From: Gammaproteobacteria bacterium
GTDB lineage: Bacteria > Pseudomonadota > Gammaproteobacteria > SZUA-229
NCBI GenBank assembly: GCA_015484935.1
Contig: WFUQ01000029.1
Coordinates: forward strand, 1 to 7,729
DNA: 7,729 nucleotides
Direction of reading: 5' to 3'
Part shown: positions 5,881 to 7,729 of the stretch, one piece after another
Position numbering within the stretch: position 1 is the stretch's first letter
Layout: the number at the start of each line of letters is the position of its first letter
Position numbers and translations under genes: made by a program
Notes under the pieces: generated by a model
Seen by the model: the letters and a program-made list of their open reading frames with translations, nothing else
Database searches by the model: none
What the model was told of the DNA's origin: nothing

Positions 5881-7044
5881 TTATTCGGTGCCCCAGAAAT
5901 CAGTCGCGATGCCCTCACCCAGATCTGCCTCGATAAGACGCGAACGCACTTCCAGTAATTTTTCGATCAGTGCCGGTTCTGATTTTTCATAGGCTTCTGC
6001 ATCCGGTGCGCGGTTGACTACCACGCCCAGCAATTCAGTGATGGCATTACCGATCGAGTTCTGGCTGATGGTGACGATCAACTTGCCGGCATCGTTACGG
6101 TAGATGAGTTGTTTGAACGCAGGTTGCCAGCGCAGTGAGTTGGCGTATTTGGCATCGGTGACACATCGGTCACGTACCATCTTGGCGGTTTTCAGAAAGT
6201 CATTATTGAACAACAGTTCTGATTCGATCTGTTTCGGAAAATAGGCGCTCTTGGGCATCGGTGCGTTACGCGATGACACTTGTGTGAAGAAGGTGCGGTA
6301 GAAATCGATGAAGCCTTTGAGGATGAAATCGTACTCCTTCCAGAACTGCGGTTTTTTCAGTGCATCGACGCCACCCTGTATCTCCCAGCACGGCAGACCT
6401 TGCGGGTAGCCGGTCAATTCCAGACGGGATTCATCCGAGCTGATGGGCTTCAATACCTGCAAGTCCAGAGCGTGATCGAAGAAATCACGATAGGTCTGAC
6501 GCATGTGTTGCTGAAACAGACTGTGCTGACCACCATCGGTGAGATTGGGGTTGTCGGCTTCAGCTGCTTCCGCCTGTGCCAACTGATCCAGCGGAAACAC
6601 GATGAAGTGGTTGTGCAACATGCGGATGCTGGGCACACCCGGTGATGTCAGTGGCCAGGTAGCATCCAGACTGGCTTCGCCGGCCAGTACCAGATGTTTG
6701 CCCGGATCAGGATATTGCTCCAGCATATACTCGATCATGATCTGGTTCATACGGTTCCAGACATTTTTCACATCCTGTGGCACCTGGGTGCGACGCACCG
6801 GCCTGCCCAGTGGGTTCAGGATGGTCTGCGAGGTGTTGTAGATGATCGAGCAATCGAACTCATTACTGTGTCCCAGAGCCTTGCGATATAACACCAGATT
6901 TTCAGGATTCACCAGCAGACCGTTATTGTGGATCAGGTCATTCAGATTCTCGGTACTGTTGAAGAACTCGTTCGGTTTCATGCCTTCAGGAACATCCAGA
7001 GGGATGGGGCGGAACGGGGTTACGATCTGTCTTGGCGCTTGCAT
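5881..7044 (-). CDS. Uncharacterised 387-aa protein with an HNH-like histidine pair
   Basis: I do not recognise this family with confidence. The protein is soluble, with no signal peptide or membrane segment, and it is coding-like throughout. Features seen: 'GEASLDATWPLTSPGVPSIRM' region (122-142) leading to 'LHNHFIVFPL' (143-152), where alternating His144/His146 in a beta-strand-like setting resembles the histidine-rich strands of HIT/GalT-type nucleotidyl transferases, though the full triad is not present. Later come 'GYPQGLPCWEIQGG', an aromatic-rich segment 'FIDFYRTFFTQVSSRN', and a C-terminal 'ITELLGVVVNRAPDAEAYEK' stretch. AGG in the leader about 9 bases upstream supports ATG 7044. It lies downstream of the aminotransferase on the same strand, but the terminator at 7153-7178 separates them, so it probably has its own promoter at 7045-7152. 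Function is unknown. Confidence 0.85.
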   Translation of the reverse strand: MQAPRQIVTPFRPIPLDVPEGMKPNEFFNSTENLNDLIHNNGLLVNPENLVLYRKALGHSNEFDCSIIYNTSQTILNPLGRPVRRTQVPQDVKNVWNRMNQIMIEYMLEQYPDPGKHLVLAGEASLDATWPLTSPGVPSIRMLHNHFIVFPLDQLAQAEAAEADNPNLTDGGQHSLFQQHMRQTYRDFFDHALDLQVLKPISSDESRLELTGYPQGLPCWEIQGGVDALKKPQFWKEYDFILKGFIDFYRTFFTQVSSRNAPMPKSAYFPKQIESELLFNNDFLKTAKMVRDRCVTDAKYANSLRWQPAFKQLIYRNDAGKLIVTISQNSIGNAITELLGVVVNRAPDAEAYEKSEPALIEKLLEVRSRLIEADLGEGIATDFWGTE

Positions 7045-7152
7045 GGTGTTGAACCTGATGTTGCTATCGTCGATTGATGCAGGGATGTTACAAGACTAAA
7101 CGGCTGTTTTCTCTATAACTTTATGACTAGAGACAAGTCAGGAGCGGAAATG
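7045..7152. other. Leader/promoter region of the uncharacterised - strand gene
   Basis: About 108 bases between the terminator and the start of the 387-aa gene. On the - strand a TGACTT / TATAGA pair with 17-base spacing (about 7108-7137) is a possible sigma-70-like promoter, but the match is weak. No riboswitch-like or tRNA-like fold is evident. Confidence 0.3.
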
Positions 7153-7178
7153 AAAAAGGCCTCCGAAGAGGCCTTTTT
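7153..7178 (-). terminator. Intrinsic (rho-independent) terminator of the aminotransferase gene
   Basis: Perfect 11-bp inverted repeat: 7153-7163 pairs with 7168-7178 around a 4-base loop. Read on the - strand it is GGCCTC-TTCG-GAGGCC followed by TTTTT: a GC-rich stem closed by the extra-stable C(UUCG)G tetraloop and a U-run. It starts 22 bases after the aminotransferase stop. The flanking A/T runs let it work in both directions, but the UUCG loop forms only in the - strand transcript. Confidence 0.93.
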
Positions 7179-7200
7179 CCAGTCAACAGTGAAAAAATGA

Positions 7201-7729
7201 TTATTTCATCGCTGCTGTGGCAGCATCGAGAGCCACACCTTTGTTGATCGGTGCGCCCATGTCGGCGAGTACCGCTTCCAGAGAAGACAGGCACAGGAAG
7301 ATATTCTCGGCACGTGAGCTGTGGCCCATCAGACCGATACGCCAGACTTTGCCAGCCAGTGCGCCCAGACCAGCACCGATCTCCAGGTTGAATTCGTTCA
7401 GCAGGCGACCACGGACGGCAGCTTCGTCTACGCCATCGGGGATGGTGACAGAGTTCAGCTGTGGCAAGCGACTGGCTTCGTCTACGATGAAGGATAGTCC
7501 CATCGCTTCCAGGCCGGCACGTAAGATCTGATGATTTTTCGCATGACGTGCCCAGCTGTTTTCCAGCCCTTCGTCCTGCAACATAACCAGTGACTCATGC
7601 AATGCATAGAGTGCGTTGACCGGTGCGGTGTGGTGGTAAGCGCGTTTTGCGTTAGGTCCCCAGTAACCCATGACCAGATTGGTGTCGAGGAACCAGCTCT
7701 GTACGCGTGATTGACGGCTGGTGATCACG
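7201..7729 (-). CDS. Alanine/serine-glyoxylate aminotransferase family (class V PLP), C-terminal part, partial
   Basis: The last 176 codons; the gene begins beyond the right edge, and the first visible codon pair is internal (GTG here is Val, not a start). The sequence follows human AGXT closely: 'SWFLDTNLVMGYWG' (AGXT SFYLDIKWLANFWG), 'RAYHHTAPVNALYALHESL', 'GLENSWARHAK' and 'GKVWRIGLMGHSS', where the Arg is the conserved substrate-carboxylate ligand. The PLP-binding Lys should lie about 25 residues before the visible part, outside the window. The enzyme moves an amino group from alanine or serine to glyoxylate, giving glycine. In a Rubisco-using autotroph this suits photorespiratory glycolate salvage; a serine-cycle or general glycine role is equally open. 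It ends in an Ala-rich tail and is followed by a strong terminator. Confidence 0.93.
   Translation of the reverse strand, partial: VITSRQSRVQSWFLDTNLVMGYWGPNAKRAYHHTAPVNALYALHESLVMLQDEGLENSWARHAKNHQILRAGLEAMGLSFIVDEASRLPQLNSVTIPDGVDEAAVRGRLLNEFNLEIGAGLGALAGKVWRIGLMGHSSRAENIFLCLSSLEAVLADMGAPINKGVALDAATAAMK

Noticed and set aside
6280..6645. A 121-aa + strand ORF opposite the uncharacterised 387-aa gene
   Set aside because: The - strand product has a natural composition, a ribosome site and a full-length frame. The + strand one has neither a plausible start nor a family.

Overview
The window looks like chromosomal DNA of an autotrophic, carboxysome-bearing gammaproteobacterium, probably a sulfur-oxidiser-like chemolithoautotroph. 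This rests on three things: a CbbR-type LysR regulator, a BicA-like SulP bicarbonate transporter, and a full-length gammaproteobacterial CCA-adding enzyme with an HD domain. The genus cannot be read from the sequence alone.

Left part (1-3783, all + strand) reads as the distal end of a CO2-concentrating-mechanism locus. It starts with the last codons of a ParA-family ATPase, overlapped by four bases (ATGA) by a tiny, very basic protein ending in Arg-Val-Trp-Pro-Asp. In this context the pair fits the alpha-carboxysome positioning system McdA/McdB, so carboxysome shell genes are predicted just upstream, outside the window. An AT-rich stretch follows. It holds a LysR-type T-N11-A dyad and a small acidic ORF of unknown function with a good ribosome binding site. 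Next come cbbR and, after an intergenic region with a perfect 8-bp hairpin, a transporter that keeps the BicA ion-site residues at the positions I recall for cyanobacterial BicA. Working model: CbbR controls the module, BicA brings in bicarbonate, and McdAB spreads the carboxysomes that consume it.

Right part (3797-7729) is mostly unrelated and visibly less AT-rich. It holds cca on the - strand, ending 13 bp from the transporter. Divergent from cca are a 63-aa conserved-looking small protein and a DUF46/CarS-like CDP-archaeol synthase family membrane protein on the + strand. On the - strand are a 387-aa protein I do not recognise and the C-terminal part of an alanine/serine-glyoxylate aminotransferase. 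A textbook intrinsic terminator with a UUCG loop ends the aminotransferase gene. The aminotransferase could serve photorespiratory glycolate salvage, which would suit a Rubisco-based autotroph, but nothing here ties it to the carboxysome locus.

No tRNA, rRNA, CRISPR array, insertion sequence or prophage gene was found.
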